64,000 bases of DNA from JBBRRP01 sp038251425. GTDB lineage: Bacteria; Myxococcota_A; Polyangia; Polyangiales; Polyangiaceae. Shown here piece by piece: positions 49,504 through 57,471 of the stretch. The stretch lies in NCBI GenBank assembly GCA_038251425.1, contig JBBSBI010000009.1, positions 4,784-68,783 of the forward strand. Direction: 5' to 3'. Below the pieces are notes generated by a model. The model did no database searches. It saw only the letters and a program-made list of their open reading frames with translations, and was not told the origin of the DNA. Position 1 is the first letter of the stretch; the number at the start of each line of letters is the position of its first letter. The translations under genes and the position numbers were made by a program.

Positions 49504-50493
49504 TTATCTCGAAGGGCGGGGCGCGGGCCGCGTCAGGATGCGGACGAAACGAGTCGCAACCCAAGCCAATAAACCCACCATGCTGATCCTCGGCCGGCGA
49601 TGTCCAGTTACCTCCGCGCGGCCCGGCATGGGGGCGTACAGACTGCCACTCGTCTTCGGCTCGGTCTGCTTTTCAAAGTGCCATTCGCTCAGCACTTGCA
49701 GGAGCACACGGTCAAAGAAGCTGGGGAATAGTCCGTGGAGCATCACGCCAAGCGCCGCAACGCGCGGCACGTGACGTTCCCGCCGCGGCCGTTTTGCCAA
49801 GTCCACAATGGCCCGGGCCACGGTAGAAGCTTCCTGTACCGGAGGCATCGCTCGAGCCTGAAGGCCGATGCGATTGGCAGCAGTTTCGAAGTGCGGGGTG
49901 TCAATAGCGTAAGGAAACACGGAGCAAATCTGAATGCCCGGCTCGTCGGCAACGTCCGTGCGCAGAGCCTCCGAGAGGCCGCGCAGCCCAAACTTACTAA
50001 TCACGTAGGACGGTACGAAGGGCTGTCCCACCTTGCTCAGGATAGACCCGACGTTGATCACGATTCCCGATCGCTGCCGCCTAAAAATGGGCAGCACGGC
50101 GCGCACGCAGAGCATCGCACCAAAAAGATTGGTTTCGATGACCCGTCGGTGATCCTCGAATGATCCCTGATCCAATCGAGCAAACAGTGTTACTCCGGCG
50201 TTGTTGATCCAAATATCTATCCGGCCAAAGCGCTCCATCGTTCGCTCCACCAAGAGCTGAACCTGCTGCTCCATCGTAACATCCGTCGTGATAGAGAGAG
50301 TGTGCTCTTCACCCCCGCAGAGGGCCGCTGTTTCGTGGAGAGCACTTTCTCGACGCGCCGCCAACACAACGAAGGCGCCCTGATTCACGAATTGGATCGC
50401 TGTTTCACGACCGAGCCCGCTCGAGGCTCCAGTGATGACGATGATCTTCCCGTGAAAGGCGCTGCACTCGGGGGGTTGGGTAGCAAGATGCAT
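49504..50493 (-). CDS. Short-chain dehydrogenase/reductase
   Basis: 329 aa. Rossmann cofactor motif VITGASSGLGRETA (TGxxxGxG, residues 20-33), NNAGVTL, catalytic serine in INVGSILSKVG and the YxxxK pair in PSYVISKFGL. It is longer than classical SDRs, with a C-terminal extension carrying the hydrophobic segment MVGLLAWVATRFVRIL that may attach it to the membrane. It resembles SDRs of lipid metabolism. It is the upstream gene of a pair with the FAD oxidoreductase, suggesting joint redox work on a hydrophobic substrate. Confidence 0.88.
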   Translation of the reverse strand: MHLATQPPECSAFHGKIIVITGASSGLGRETAIQFVNQGAFVVLAARRESALHETAALCGGEEHTLSITTDVTMEQQVQLLVERTMERFGRIDIWINNAGVTLFARLDQGSFEDHRRVIETNLFGAMLCVRAVLPIFRRQRSGIVINVGSILSKVGQPFVPSYVISKFGLRGLSEALRTDVADEPGIQICSVFPYAIDTPHFETAANRIGLQARAMPPVQEASTVARAIVDLAKRPRRERHVPRVAALGVMLHGLFPSFFDRVLLQVLSEWHFEKQTEPKTSGSLYAPMPGRAEVTGHRRPRISMVGLLAWVATRFVRILTRPAPRPSR

Positions 50494-50668
50494 CGCATTC
50501 TCTTTATTGGGCGAAAAGGAGATTTCGCCGATGAGCTAACAAGAATAAGCGTTCGCCCAACACGCCGTCCCCGAACATTCCGGAACGGCGTATTGGCGAC
50601 GCATTAACTGGCTTGGACGTTCGTCGGGTCTCTCTTGCTTCGACAACACATTCGTCCGGTTATTTCCA

Positions 50669-51220
50669 CTACGGTCGACGTTCGTCGGTATTGGGGTTCG
50701 GCACGGCGGCCTCGCCCGTCGCGCTGATGTCGTGAGCACCCTCGCGCTTGAACAGCTCTTCGGCCCGTTTTTGCGCTTCACTGGTCTCGACATGCACGGC
50801 CATTAGGATGTTGCCGCCGCGCAGCTTGCCTTCATACTTCTTGGCTTCGAGCTCGGGGATCCCAAGGCCAATCAACGCTCCGCCAATTCCACCGACTGCG
50901 GCTCCTGCGGCCGCTCCGCTGAGCGCCGCCATGAGCGGACCCGCGGCGATGAATGGCCCAAGTCCCGGAATAGCAAGAGCGCCAATGCCCGCCAAGAGGC
51001 CCAGGGTTCCGCCAATGACGCCACCACCTGCGACGCCAGCCACGGCGCCTTCGGGCGCCTTGGTGTTATGCTCGTGAGCAAAGTCGCGTGTCCCACCCTT
51101 GTCGGGGAAAAGCACGGAGATATCGTTGTTGGCAAACCCCGCGCCTGTGAGCGCGGTGACTATCTTTTCGGCTTGAATGTGGCTTTCCACGATCGCGATA
51201 ACGGTTTTGTTCTTGCTCAT
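50669..51220 (-). CDS. YflT-like general stress protein with glycine-zipper segment (copy 2)
   Basis: 183 aa, paralog of the protein at 24654-25202. It keeps the same order: alpha/beta half (VIAIVESHIQAEKIVTALTG; NNDISVLFPDKGGTRDFAHE), long Gly/Ala hydrophobic region (GGVIGGTLGLLAGIGALAIP; GAAAGAAVGGIGGALIGLGI) and a second half (GGNILMAVHVETSEAQKRAE). It starts 13 bases after the BON lipoprotein stop, so it shares that operon and its promoter. The pairing of a BON lipoprotein with this membrane stress protein suggests a role at the inner membrane under osmotic or envelope stress, which is inference. Confidence 0.82.
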   Translation of the reverse strand: MSKNKTVIAIVESHIQAEKIVTALTGAGFANNDISVLFPDKGGTRDFAHEHNTKAPEGAVAGVAGGGVIGGTLGLLAGIGALAIPGLGPFIAAGPLMAALSGAAAGAAVGGIGGALIGLGIPELEAKKYEGKLRGGNILMAVHVETSEAQKRAEELFKREGAHDISATGEAAVPNPNTDERRP

Positions 51221-51233
51221 ATGAAACTACCTT

Positions 51234-51863
51234 TCAATTCTTCACTTCGAGTTGGTTGTCGACTTGAGCGGCGCCTGCAAACTTGCGTGCCGCAGCTTCG
51301 ATAGTGGCGCGTTCTCGCGCCGTGTTCACCGGACCGCGCAACGTGACCTTGCCATTGGAGGTGATAATTTTTACGTTTTTGGCGGTGAATGAGAGCGAGT
51401 CGTCGCCGATGACGGCTTGCCGAATTTGCTGAGTGATCTTCAGGTCAGTTTGGCCGTTTCCTTGGTCCATGGGAGTCAAGGCCGCGGCGTTGGCGTCGCG
51501 CTTGTTTTGCTTGGTGTTGTCAGGCTCGGTGCCACTCTTTCCCTTGTTGTCCGCGTTTGGTTGGGTTGCAGGGGCCGGATGATCCTGGGTCCTAGCGCCA
51601 GCCGCGACACTATGCGCCTCACTCGCCTCTGCGGGTTCGGTTCGGTTGGATCCGACCGGAACGCGGTTGCTCGGAGAGGCGGAGTCAGGACTGCGTCCCT
51701 CCATGGGCCGCGGGCCCGCGGAGGCTCCGTCCGAGGCTGGCGTCACTGCCGGGGCGGTTTCGGGCGTCGTGTCATTCCATGTCTTCCGCTGGTCTTCCGC
51801 TGGTCTGTTAGTAGCGCACGCCGCTGCAACGAGGCAGAGGCACGCTCCCAAATAAAGTTTCAT
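51234..51863 (-). CDS. BON-domain lipoprotein
   Basis: 209 aa from ATG 51863, preceded by AGGAGAAATAAAC. Lipoprotein signal MKLYLGACLCLVAAACATNR with lipobox AAAC, a long Ser/Pro/Asn-rich linker (about 25-130), then a single BON domain: DLKITQQIRQAVIGDDSLSF, NVKIITSNGKVTLRGPVNTA and AAARKFAGAAQVDNQLEVKN. BON domains, as in OsmY, bind membranes or peptidoglycan-linked partners and are induced by osmotic shock. It is the first gene of an operon with the YflT-like protein. Confidence 0.9.
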   Translation of the reverse strand: MKLYLGACLCLVAAACATNRPAEDQRKTWNDTTPETAPAVTPASDGASAGPRPMEGRSPDSASPSNRVPVGSNRTEPAEASEAHSVAAGARTQDHPAPATQPNADNKGKSGTEPDNTKQNKRDANAAALTPMDQGNGQTDLKITQQIRQAVIGDDSLSFTAKNVKIITSNGKVTLRGPVNTARERATIEAAARKFAGAAQVDNQLEVKN

Positions 51864-51913
51864 GTTTATTTCTCCTGAGGTGGGTCGACGCATGTATGCG
51901 ACGTACCACCTTC

Positions 51914-51929
51914 AGCAATGTGCGTGCCA
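51914..51929 (-). promoter_or_regulatory. Sigma-54 type promoter of the BON/YflT operon
   Basis: Minus-strand TGGCACGCACATTGCT matches the RpoN consensus TGGCACG-N4-TTGCT exactly. The predicted leader to ATG 51863 is about 40 bases. It is the best such element in the window. Confidence 0.7.
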
Positions 51930-51970
51930 GCGTCGTGCACGCAGAGAACCGCCGACCGCGACATGCGTTG

Positions 51971-52612
51971 TTACCGCCGTGAGACCGCCGGCAAGTCGTC
52001 CAGCAAATCCTCTTCTGCATCCTCCGCGTCGTGATCCATGCCTCCATCGTCAGCAAACGGACTGTCTCGTAAAGTTCCGTTTTCGTCGGGAAACCTTGCG
52101 GATTCAACGGAGGCTTCGCTCATTAGGGATTCGTCTGGATCGTCGATCTCCGTGAGCCCGGCGTAATCCTCAGCATCTAAATCGTCCGATCCGCTTTCCG
52201 TCGCTCGCGAAAGGAAGGCGACACCCAATTGATCCGCCGTGAATGCGTCGAAATCGTCTCCCGACGTAGGTTTGTGGAGATGCGGATGTGGCCGAGCCGT
52301 CACCTGGTCCTGCACTAACCCCAGCATCTCTCGTTGATAGGTACCTACTTGCCCCACCGTGTCATCCTGGGGTGCGGCGCCGTGGAATTCAGCTCGGGGA
52401 GGCCCCTCCGCGCGGCGGACTGGGTGGCGCCCTGTTTCGGGCGGTTCGGAATCTCCCTCCGCCTGCCGGGGCGATGGCGGGCTCATTGGATGATCAATCG
52501 CAGATATGCCGTTCGTACGCTGGCGCTGCTTACGCGTGGCCAATAGCGCCATTGCCCCACCCAGGGCGGCGCCTGTTACCAGCAGGGTTTTCGATAGTTT
52601 TCTAGCGACCAT
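51971..52612 (-). CDS. Acidic protein with N-terminal membrane segment, unknown function
   Basis: 213 aa. A short N-terminal hydrophobic segment (KLSKTLLVTGAALGGAMALL) followed by basic residues could be a membrane anchor. The rest is hydrophilic: a Pro/Arg-rich stretch, a QREMLGLVQDQVTARPHPHL segment, and a strongly acidic C-terminal half (DDLDAEDYAGLTEIDDPDES; MDHDAEDAEEDLLDDLPAVS). No domain was recognised; it is probably largely disordered. Its own promoter-like element lies upstream, and it sits next to the BON/YflT operon, so a stress-related role is likely but unproven. Confidence 0.6.
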   Translation of the reverse strand: MVARKLSKTLLVTGAALGGAMALLATRKQRQRTNGISAIDHPMSPPSPRQAEGDSEPPETGRHPVRRAEGPPRAEFHGAAPQDDTVGQVGTYQREMLGLVQDQVTARPHPHLHKPTSGDDFDAFTADQLGVAFLSRATESGSDDLDAEDYAGLTEIDDPDESLMSEASVESARFPDENGTLRDSPFADDGGMDHDAEDAEEDLLDDLPAVSRR

Positions 52613-52653
52613 GGCTCAGCTCACTCTTTCTGAATTTGTCATGCTCGAGTCGC

Positions 52654-52669
52654 TGCAAGCTCCGGGCCG
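52654..52669 (-). promoter_or_regulatory. Sigma-54 type promoter of the acidic protein gene
   Basis: Minus-strand CGGCCCGGAGCTTGCA keeps GG-N10-GC and TTGCA, with CGGC at -24. The leader to ATG 52612 would be about 31 bases. Confidence 0.45.
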
Positions 52670-52674
52670 AAATG

Positions 52675-52917
52675 CTACAGCTGTGCACCTTCTAGCCAAT
52701 GCGGATTCTTAACCGAGCCGTGGTATTTCGAGGCAGTCTTGAAGAGTTCGTGTTTGCCGTGTTTAGCGGCATTTTCCGTGCGAGCCAGTAAAGCCTCCCG
52801 CTCCTTTTGAGTCAGCGGCTTAAACGTGCGCGCTATCTTTAAATCTTGAACGAGCACTTCCGGCTTATCAATCCCCGTTATCACGACAGACGTGGGCAAG
52901 CTTAAGGTGATCAACGA
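52675..52917 (-). pseudogene. C-terminal fragment of an aldo/keto reductase
   Basis: The 80 codons read TLSLPTSVVITGIDKPEVLV, ARTFKPLTQKEREALLARTE, then KHGKHELFKTASKYHGSVKN and PHWLEGA, which is the usual C-terminus of one bacterial aldo/keto reductase subgroup. The NADPH-binding barrel and catalytic Tyr/Lys that should precede it are absent; upstream DNA is instead the end of the exported protein gene at 52911. A TTG at 52914 would be the only start. It is a relic left by a deletion or recombination. Confidence 0.75.
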
Positions 52918-53633
52918 CTCGGTGGCCTACTAGCCATCGTATTCGTCTTCGCCGTCATCTTCGGCATCATCGGGTTGGCGAAGCGGGCCTGATCGGGGTC
53001 TCCGGTCGTTGACATCTTCGTCTTTATCTTGAGCCCCGTCAGGTAGGGGTCCATCGTTCCGGCGAGCATTCCCTTGATGGCGTTGGCGTAATAGTCGCGC
53101 GCCTCGCCCACACTCTTGCGTCCTTCCGCGACGTCCGCAGCCAGATTGATCGCGAGGAAGTTCGCCGGCTCCTTATCGCACCTCGCGGAGAGCTCTCCCG
53201 CTGTGCGTTCCGCGACCACGCTGCCATCGTAGCTGGCGAGCTCGTCGAACTTGTCGGCAGGCACCTCAAAGTCCACAAACTGTTGCAGCACATCCTTGTG
53301 CGGCATTGGGAACTGGTGTTGCACCTCTTCGCGGTGGAGCTGGATCCGCTTCCAGGGACCGCTCTTTCCCCAAACGAGCATCTCTGGCCCAACCATCTGC
53401 GGAGGGCCGTAGCTCGAGATTGTAACCGCCGCGATCTCTTTCGTGGTCTCGGGCCATCCGGTCATGTTCTGGTCGATCCAGGATTTGTGCTCCTGCATGG
53501 CCGATTGTGCCTTCATCTTCATTTCCTTCATTTTCGCCTTGTCCACCTCGACCGCCGGTGGGTGGCCTGCTGCGGCAAGCCCAACCGACCCAAGCAAAGA
53601 TGCGCACGCGGCAAACGTCAGAAAAGTTTTCAT
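52911..53633 (-). CDS. Exported protein of unknown function, possible haem or metal binding
   Basis: 240 aa with a clean signal peptide MKTFLTFAACASLLGSVGLA then AAGHPP. The mature part has a Lys/Met-rich helix (KMKEMKMKAQSAMQEHKSWI), then VTISSYGPPQMVGPEMLVWG and WKRIQLHREEVQHQFPMPHK, and a helical end. Methionine content is high (about 20 Met), notably in the helix and at the C-terminus (FANPMMPKMTAKTNTMASR). No family was recognised; a copper-related role could be considered because of the Met-rich segments. The gene follows a strong sigma-54 type promoter and runs into the aldo/keto reductase relic. Confidence 0.65.
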   Translation of the reverse strand: MKTFLTFAACASLLGSVGLAAAGHPPAVEVDKAKMKEMKMKAQSAMQEHKSWIDQNMTGWPETTKEIAAVTISSYGPPQMVGPEMLVWGKSGPWKRIQLHREEVQHQFPMPHKDVLQQFVDFEVPADKFDELASYDGSVVAERTAGELSARCDKEPANFLAINLAADVAEGRKSVGEARDYYANAIKGMLAGTMDPYLTGLKIKTKMSTTGDPDQARFANPMMPKMTAKTNTMASRPPSR

Positions 53634-53695
53634 GATTGTCTCCCTTTAATAATCGCCATGGAGCCAATTCCCCGAGACGCTGAAGGCGAGGGTCT

Positions 53696-53711
53696 TGCAA
53701 CCCCCGAGCCA
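53696..53711 (-). promoter_or_regulatory. Sigma-54 type promoter of the 53-kb exported protein gene
   Basis: Minus-strand TGGCTCGGGGGTTGCA matches TGGC/TTGC with GG-N10-GC; the leader to ATG 53633 would be about 52 bases. Confidence 0.55.
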
Positions 53712-54064
53712 TACGCAGCCGCGCTCGCCACCACTACAAGTTCGATTGCGTGTGTACCCCGCACGGTGCTTTCCGCCACACGATGGCTAATCCGTCTCCT
53801 GCTTGTGAAGCCTCCGCGACGGCGTGACTCAGCGAAGGTGATGTCGGGAAGATGGCTACCTCCATCCGGCTGGATCGGGATTACGCTGACTTGTACCGCT
53901 TGGTGGGAGTGCTCGCTGGGCGAAAAACCAGGCTAACGTCGCCGCTAGCCGCTGTGGTCGCAGAGGCGAGCGAGCATGCGCTGAGGAGTGCGAGCGGCAT
54001 GAAATGGAGCACTGCAAAGCCTGCGCAAAGTGGCGTAGTGACCCCAGGTCGCGCGTTGTGGCCT
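53712..54064. other. Region without a recognisable gene
   Basis: About 350 bases between the exported-protein promoter and the cytochrome gene end. Open frames exist on both strands but none has a ribosome site, a signal or family resemblance. No repeat or hairpin of note was seen. Confidence 0.5.
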
Positions 54065-54999
54065 TTATGCGCCGAGCACCTCAGCGTAGTCCGCCGCGAG
54101 CTTGTCGCCGACGACACCAGCGGCAGTGTTCAGGAACGCCTTGCCTCCCGGGGTGAGCAGGTTCGTCATGTCGAAAAGCACGGTGTAGACCGTGTTCGAG
54201 AAGTGATCGAGCTTCTGCAGCTCGCCCCCGCTTCCCCAAGGAGCCGCGAGGTTTGTCGCGAACAGAGGGCTGTTGTGCATGGGGTTGCCATTACCGTCCA
54301 CGGTGTCGTCGAACATACCCACAGGGTAGTAATTTGGATTCGAGAAGTAAGCGTCGAAGTCCGCCTCGGTTGACGCTTTCGTCAAGCCCGCCCCAGAAGG
54401 TGCTCTGCCGATTGATTTACCGTCCGCACCTTTCAATTGCACCATCGGAAAGAGTGCACGCGTATTGGACGCCATGGCGAGAATGGCGCCGAGATTGATG
54501 GTGTGGACCGCTGGGCCGTCAATGCGCTTCCCAATGGAGCCCCCAGATGGAAGATCAAATCCTGATTTATCCGTTATCCCATGGCAAAGGGCGCAGGTCA
54601 GACCGATCTTGTCCGCACCGGCGACATCGATGGTGCCATTGCCGTCTGAGTCCTTCGCCGCGACGCCGATAATAGCATTCGCGTTGAGGAGCATAACGGT
54701 AGTGGCGAAGCTGTTCAACAGTGGGCCGGCGTCAGCTTGGCAGCCACGACGCCCGCCTTGAGCTTCACCGCGTCAGTCCAAAAGCCCTCATTCCCGAAGG
54801 TTTCGAAGCGAAAAACGTCTTTACCTTTGGTTGCATCTCCGTTCGTGTGCACGTTCGGATTATCGCCGCCAGGACCGTCAGAAGCTGGAATTGCTTCACC
54901 AGCCTTCTCCTTGCTGCAGTATGAAAGTCCGAGCGTCGCGGCGATCATCGCTACAGAGCTAAGGACGTTGCCGCGCATAAGTCGCTTGCTTATTTTCAT
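54065..54999 (-). pseudogene. Exported c-type cytochrome gene with a one-base frameshift
   Basis: The first frame (from ATG 54999) has a lipoprotein-type signal ending in LGLSYCSKEK and the segment NGDATKGKDVFRFETFGNEG, then stops as KLTPAHC. The second frame continues as DAGPLLNSFATTVMLLNANA and has a haem-binding CALCH in KIGLTCALCHGITDKSGFDL, followed by ANLAAPWGSGG-type cytochrome sequence and GGKAFLNTAAGVVGDKLA. Adding one G to the minus-strand CTGAC at 54731-54735 (giving CTGGAC) joins them as KLDAGPLLNSF in one protein of about 310 aa. It resembles di-haem-peroxidase or c-type electron-carrier domains. The frameshift may be real or a sequencing error. Confidence 0.78.
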
Positions 55000-55126
55000 A
55001 TGCCCACATGAGCAGGTTTCATGCCGGCTCGATTATTACAACTTTCACCGTCTGTCTAACTTTGAGAACAGCCAGCATGGCGTAGCGCCAATCCACACCT
55101 GGGGCGGCAGTGCACCAACATTCGCT

Positions 55127-55741
55127 TCAGCGACCGCGTTGAATCCCCGCGGCTCGCTTCTCAGCTATGCGAGTCACATTCTTCAAGGAGGGCGCGCCAG
55201 AACGCACGAAGGTCCCTCGAAAGCTTAGTTCGAAGGTGAGCGAGTCGCTGCCTATTTCCAACGTCGAATCGGGAGAACTCATCAGCATCAACGCACTAAC
55301 GTCCGCCGTGGTCGCCACGCGAAGGCTCGCGTTGAGTCCATCTGCCAACGCCCAGATCAGTTTCTCCCCAGGGCGCAGGTATTGCTTAACCGCGCTGGTT
55401 AAGGAACACGCTTCTGATCCAAGCTCCGCTCGCTCTAGATCAGTCGCAAATGCAAGCCTTTGCCCACCAAATTTGGCGCGTGCTAGCGACGGGCGTATCA
55501 AAAGCGCTACCTCGGGAATCGCCGCGCGCAGCGCAATTTTGCGGAGCTCAAAGCGGAAAGCGCCCCGCGCACGGATGTGAACGCCAACGCCCTCCGAAAA
55601 CGAAATGTCTCCCTCCGAGGGTGCTTCTAGTTCAAGCCAGCATCGCTCCTCTCCCTTAGAAGGCATATCGAAACGCAGAGGTGCTAGGTCGCGTAGTAAA
55701 TCAGCCAAATCCGAGCGTGATAGTTGAGCTTTCAAAATCAT
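55127..55741 (-). CDS. Hypothetical protein
   Basis: 204 aa with balanced composition and no signal or membrane segment. Seen: an acidic N-terminus MILKAQLSRSDLADLLRDLA, beta-rich middle (GVGVHIRARGAFRFELRKIA), and a later YLRPGEKLIWALADGLNASL. The wording RGRGAFRFEL and DLADLLRDLAPLRFDM suggests a compact alpha/beta fold. No family was recognised. A moderate -24/-12 candidate, minus TGGTACGGTGCCTGCA at 55813-55828, gives a leader of about 60 bases. Neighbouring genes do not suggest a role. Confidence 0.6.
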   Translation of the reverse strand: MILKAQLSRSDLADLLRDLAPLRFDMPSKGEERCWLELEAPSEGDISFSEGVGVHIRARGAFRFELRKIALRAAIPEVALLIRPSLARAKFGGQRLAFATDLERAELGSEACSLTSAVKQYLRPGEKLIWALADGLNASLRVATTADVSALMLMSSPDSTLEIGSDSLTFELSFRGTFVRSGAPSLKNVTRIAEKRAAGIQRGR

Positions 55742-55908
55742 GACGGGCTCTTTGAGTTGGGAGTAATGGGGGTTCCTGAAGGGGCGCTAGGCTACGGGTG
55801 CTCCCGAGGCGTTGCAGGCACCGTACCAGGCAGGCGTTCGGAGACATCAGCGAAGATGCCGCGCGCATAAAAGCCACGGCGAGGCGCTTTACCGCTCACA
55901 CGGGCAAA

Positions 55909-55924
55909 CGGCACGAACGTTGCT
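55909..55924 (+). promoter_or_regulatory. Sigma-54 type promoter of the methyltransferase/diiron-enzyme operon
   Basis: CGGCACGAACGTTGCT matches TGGCACG-N4-TTGCT except for the first base, with GG-N10-GC. It lies 22 bases before ATG 55946. Confidence 0.5.
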
Positions 55925-55945
55925 TGGCCAATCCTCAGCGCCAAT

Positions 55946-56272
55946 ATGTCTACCAGAATTCCCAAAGCGAACCTGTCACAACCGCGGTTCAACCCATGCT
56001 GCGACAGTGATGCCAAAACGCCACGGTCAGGGGTGCGGCGCTCCAGGATCCTGTCGCGTCTAGCGCGAGTTCTTTCAGCGTGTGCTTGGGTCATTTCGGT
56101 CCGTCAATGGGCTATTATCCCTGCAACCTTCGATGCGCTCGATGGCGAGCCTTATGACCTCAGCGAGGTCGCCGCGCAGGCCCCCTACGTAATCCCCACG
56201 CTGCCTCCACCCGACTTCAATCTCAGGGTAAGCCGGAACGAACTCTTAGTTCAATTGCGATTGGCATTCTAA
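55946..56272 (+). CDS. Small protein of unknown function (uncertain)
   Basis: 108 aa with no recognised family. A hydrophobic stretch (VLSACAWVISVRQWAIIPA) is in the middle, followed by YDLSEVAAQAPYVIPTLPPP and a C-terminal amphipathic end NLRVSRNELLVQLRLAF. Support is positional: its stop overlaps the next ATG as TAATG, the usual sign of translational coupling, and a sigma-54 type element is just upstream. The start could be later than ATG 55946. Confidence 0.4.
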   Translation: MSTRIPKANLSQPRFNPCCDSDAKTPRSGVRRSRILSRLARVLSACAWVISVRQWAIIPATFDALDGEPYDLSEVAAQAPYVIPTLPPPDFNLRVSRNELLVQLRLAF

Positions 56273-56514
56273 TGGGGGAACAGCCAATCGGGTGGATCAG
56301 CTCAGCAATCTTGCTCGTCACCGTGACAAGCCAGGTGCGCCGCGAGTGGCGGGATCGTTCCGGGAAGCTGGTGTCGAAATGGCTGTTTCTCGGGCAGGCC
56401 GCGGGTTCCTTGCTGCTACTCTGCGGCTTAGTCGGAGCTGCGATCACGCTCTACCATCGTCGGTCGTCCGGAGAGCGACGATCAAAGTCGGTCGGAGCGC
56501 GAGAGACAGCGTGA
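56272..56514 (+). CDS. Small membrane protein resembling a shortened PQ-loop/SemiSWEET protein
   Basis: 80 aa. The opening MGEQPIGWISSAILLVTVTS QVRREW matches small PQ-loop-like proteins, and the second helix KWLFLGQAAGSLLLLCGLVG is typical of their middle. Usual members are longer and have a third helix before the tail; here the tail is an Arg/Ser-rich RRSSGERRSKSVGARE. The ATG overlaps the previous stop (TAATG) and the next gene begins 4 bases after its stop. It may be an accessory membrane protein of the operon. Confidence 0.55.
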   Translation: MGEQPIGWISSAILLVTVTSQVRREWRDRSGKLVSKWLFLGQAAGSLLLLCGLVGAAITLYHRRSSGERRSKSVGARETA

Positions 56515-56518
56515 GCAT

Positions 56519-57451
56519 GTGACCGCTGAGGAAGAGCCACTTTTAGACCTAGCCCGAGCGCTCGAAGGATTGAACTACCATTTCGTGAGTGTGACCCCCG
56601 AAACACGCCGTCGGGTCCTAGCCAACCGGGGCGGAGCTGAAGCGCAAAGCCGGGATTTGCGTGATGTTTTCGGGTGGAATTTACCATTCGAGGCGGAGCT
56701 GCTCCCGGCGGGGCTTCTCGACACCATGTTGCGGGCGGAGATCGTGGACACGACTGCGGGACTGATGCGTTCTTCGGTGGGGTTTTCTACGTGTATGGGG
56801 CGCCTCTTTGTTCGCTCCGCGGCGCCGACCACCGCTAAGGATGCAGTGTTCTTCGGCCCCGACACCTACCGATTTTGCGCGTTTCTAAAGCAGATGAATG
56901 CGGCCCACGGGCACCTGGTGGACATTGGGTGCGGGAGCGGGGCGGGGGGGCTCGTGCTGGCGCAGAATGCCACGACGGTCACCCTGACGGATATCAACGA
57001 GCGCGCGCTCGCTTATGCCCGCATCAACGCGCTGCTCGCAGGCTGCGAGGTGAACTTGGTCGAAAGTAATGTCCTCGAGTCTGTGCACGGCCGCATCGAT
57101 ACCATCGTCGCCAATCCGCCTTATTTACAAGATACGCTCGGTCGTCAGTATCGACATGGAGGGGGAAGTCACGGTGAAGCCCTCGGACTACGCATCGTCG
57201 AGCAAGCAGTCGAAAGCTTGCGGCCAAACGGCGTTTTGCTGCTTTATACGGGTGCGCCGATCATCGCGGGGCGGGATTCGTTTTGGGAGCAAGCGAAGCC
57301 CATGCTTGCCCGAAGGCATGCGCGCATTCAGTACTTGGAAATCGACCCAGATATCTTTAGCGAAGAGCTCGAGCTCCCTGTCAATCAGGGAGTAGAGCGT
57401 TTCGCCGCCGTTGGCCTTTGTGCATGGATGCCGGGCAGCAGCTGGCCTTAA
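56519..57451 (+). CDS. SAM-dependent methyltransferase of the PrmC/HemK type
   Basis: 310 aa from GTG 56519. The C-terminal methyltransferase domain (about 110-310) has the SAM loop HLVDIGCGSGAGGLVLAQNA, the second motif VTLTDINERALAYARINALL and the NPPY tetrapeptide in IVANPPYLQDTLGRQYRHGG, the signature of amide or amino N-methylation as in PrmC, RsmC or TrmN6. The N-terminal 100 residues are a separate domain (LLDLARALEGLNYHFVSVTP; FEAELLPAGLLDTMLRAEIV) not seen in PrmC. The gene is next to a haem-oxygenase-like enzyme, so a small-molecule substrate is more likely than a release factor. Confidence 0.85.
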   Translation: MTAEEEPLLDLARALEGLNYHFVSVTPETRRRVLANRGGAEAQSRDLRDVFGWNLPFEAELLPAGLLDTMLRAEIVDTTAGLMRSSVGFSTCMGRLFVRSAAPTTAKDAVFFGPDTYRFCAFLKQMNAAHGHLVDIGCGSGAGGLVLAQNATTVTLTDINERALAYARINALLAGCEVNLVESNVLESVHGRIDTIVANPPYLQDTLGRQYRHGGGSHGEALGLRIVEQAVESLRPNGVLLLYTGAPIIAGRDSFWEQAKPMLARRHARIQYLEIDPDIFSEELELPVNQGVERFAAVGLCAWMPGSSWP

Positions 57452-57471
57452 AGTTGCAACTACGGGGGCGC

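Noticed and set aside
55011..55026. Sigma-54 type promoter of the cytochrome gene (minus CGGCATGAAACCTGCT).
   Set aside because: Both boxes deviate (CGGC and CTGC), so it was not listed as a feature despite the correct spacing.
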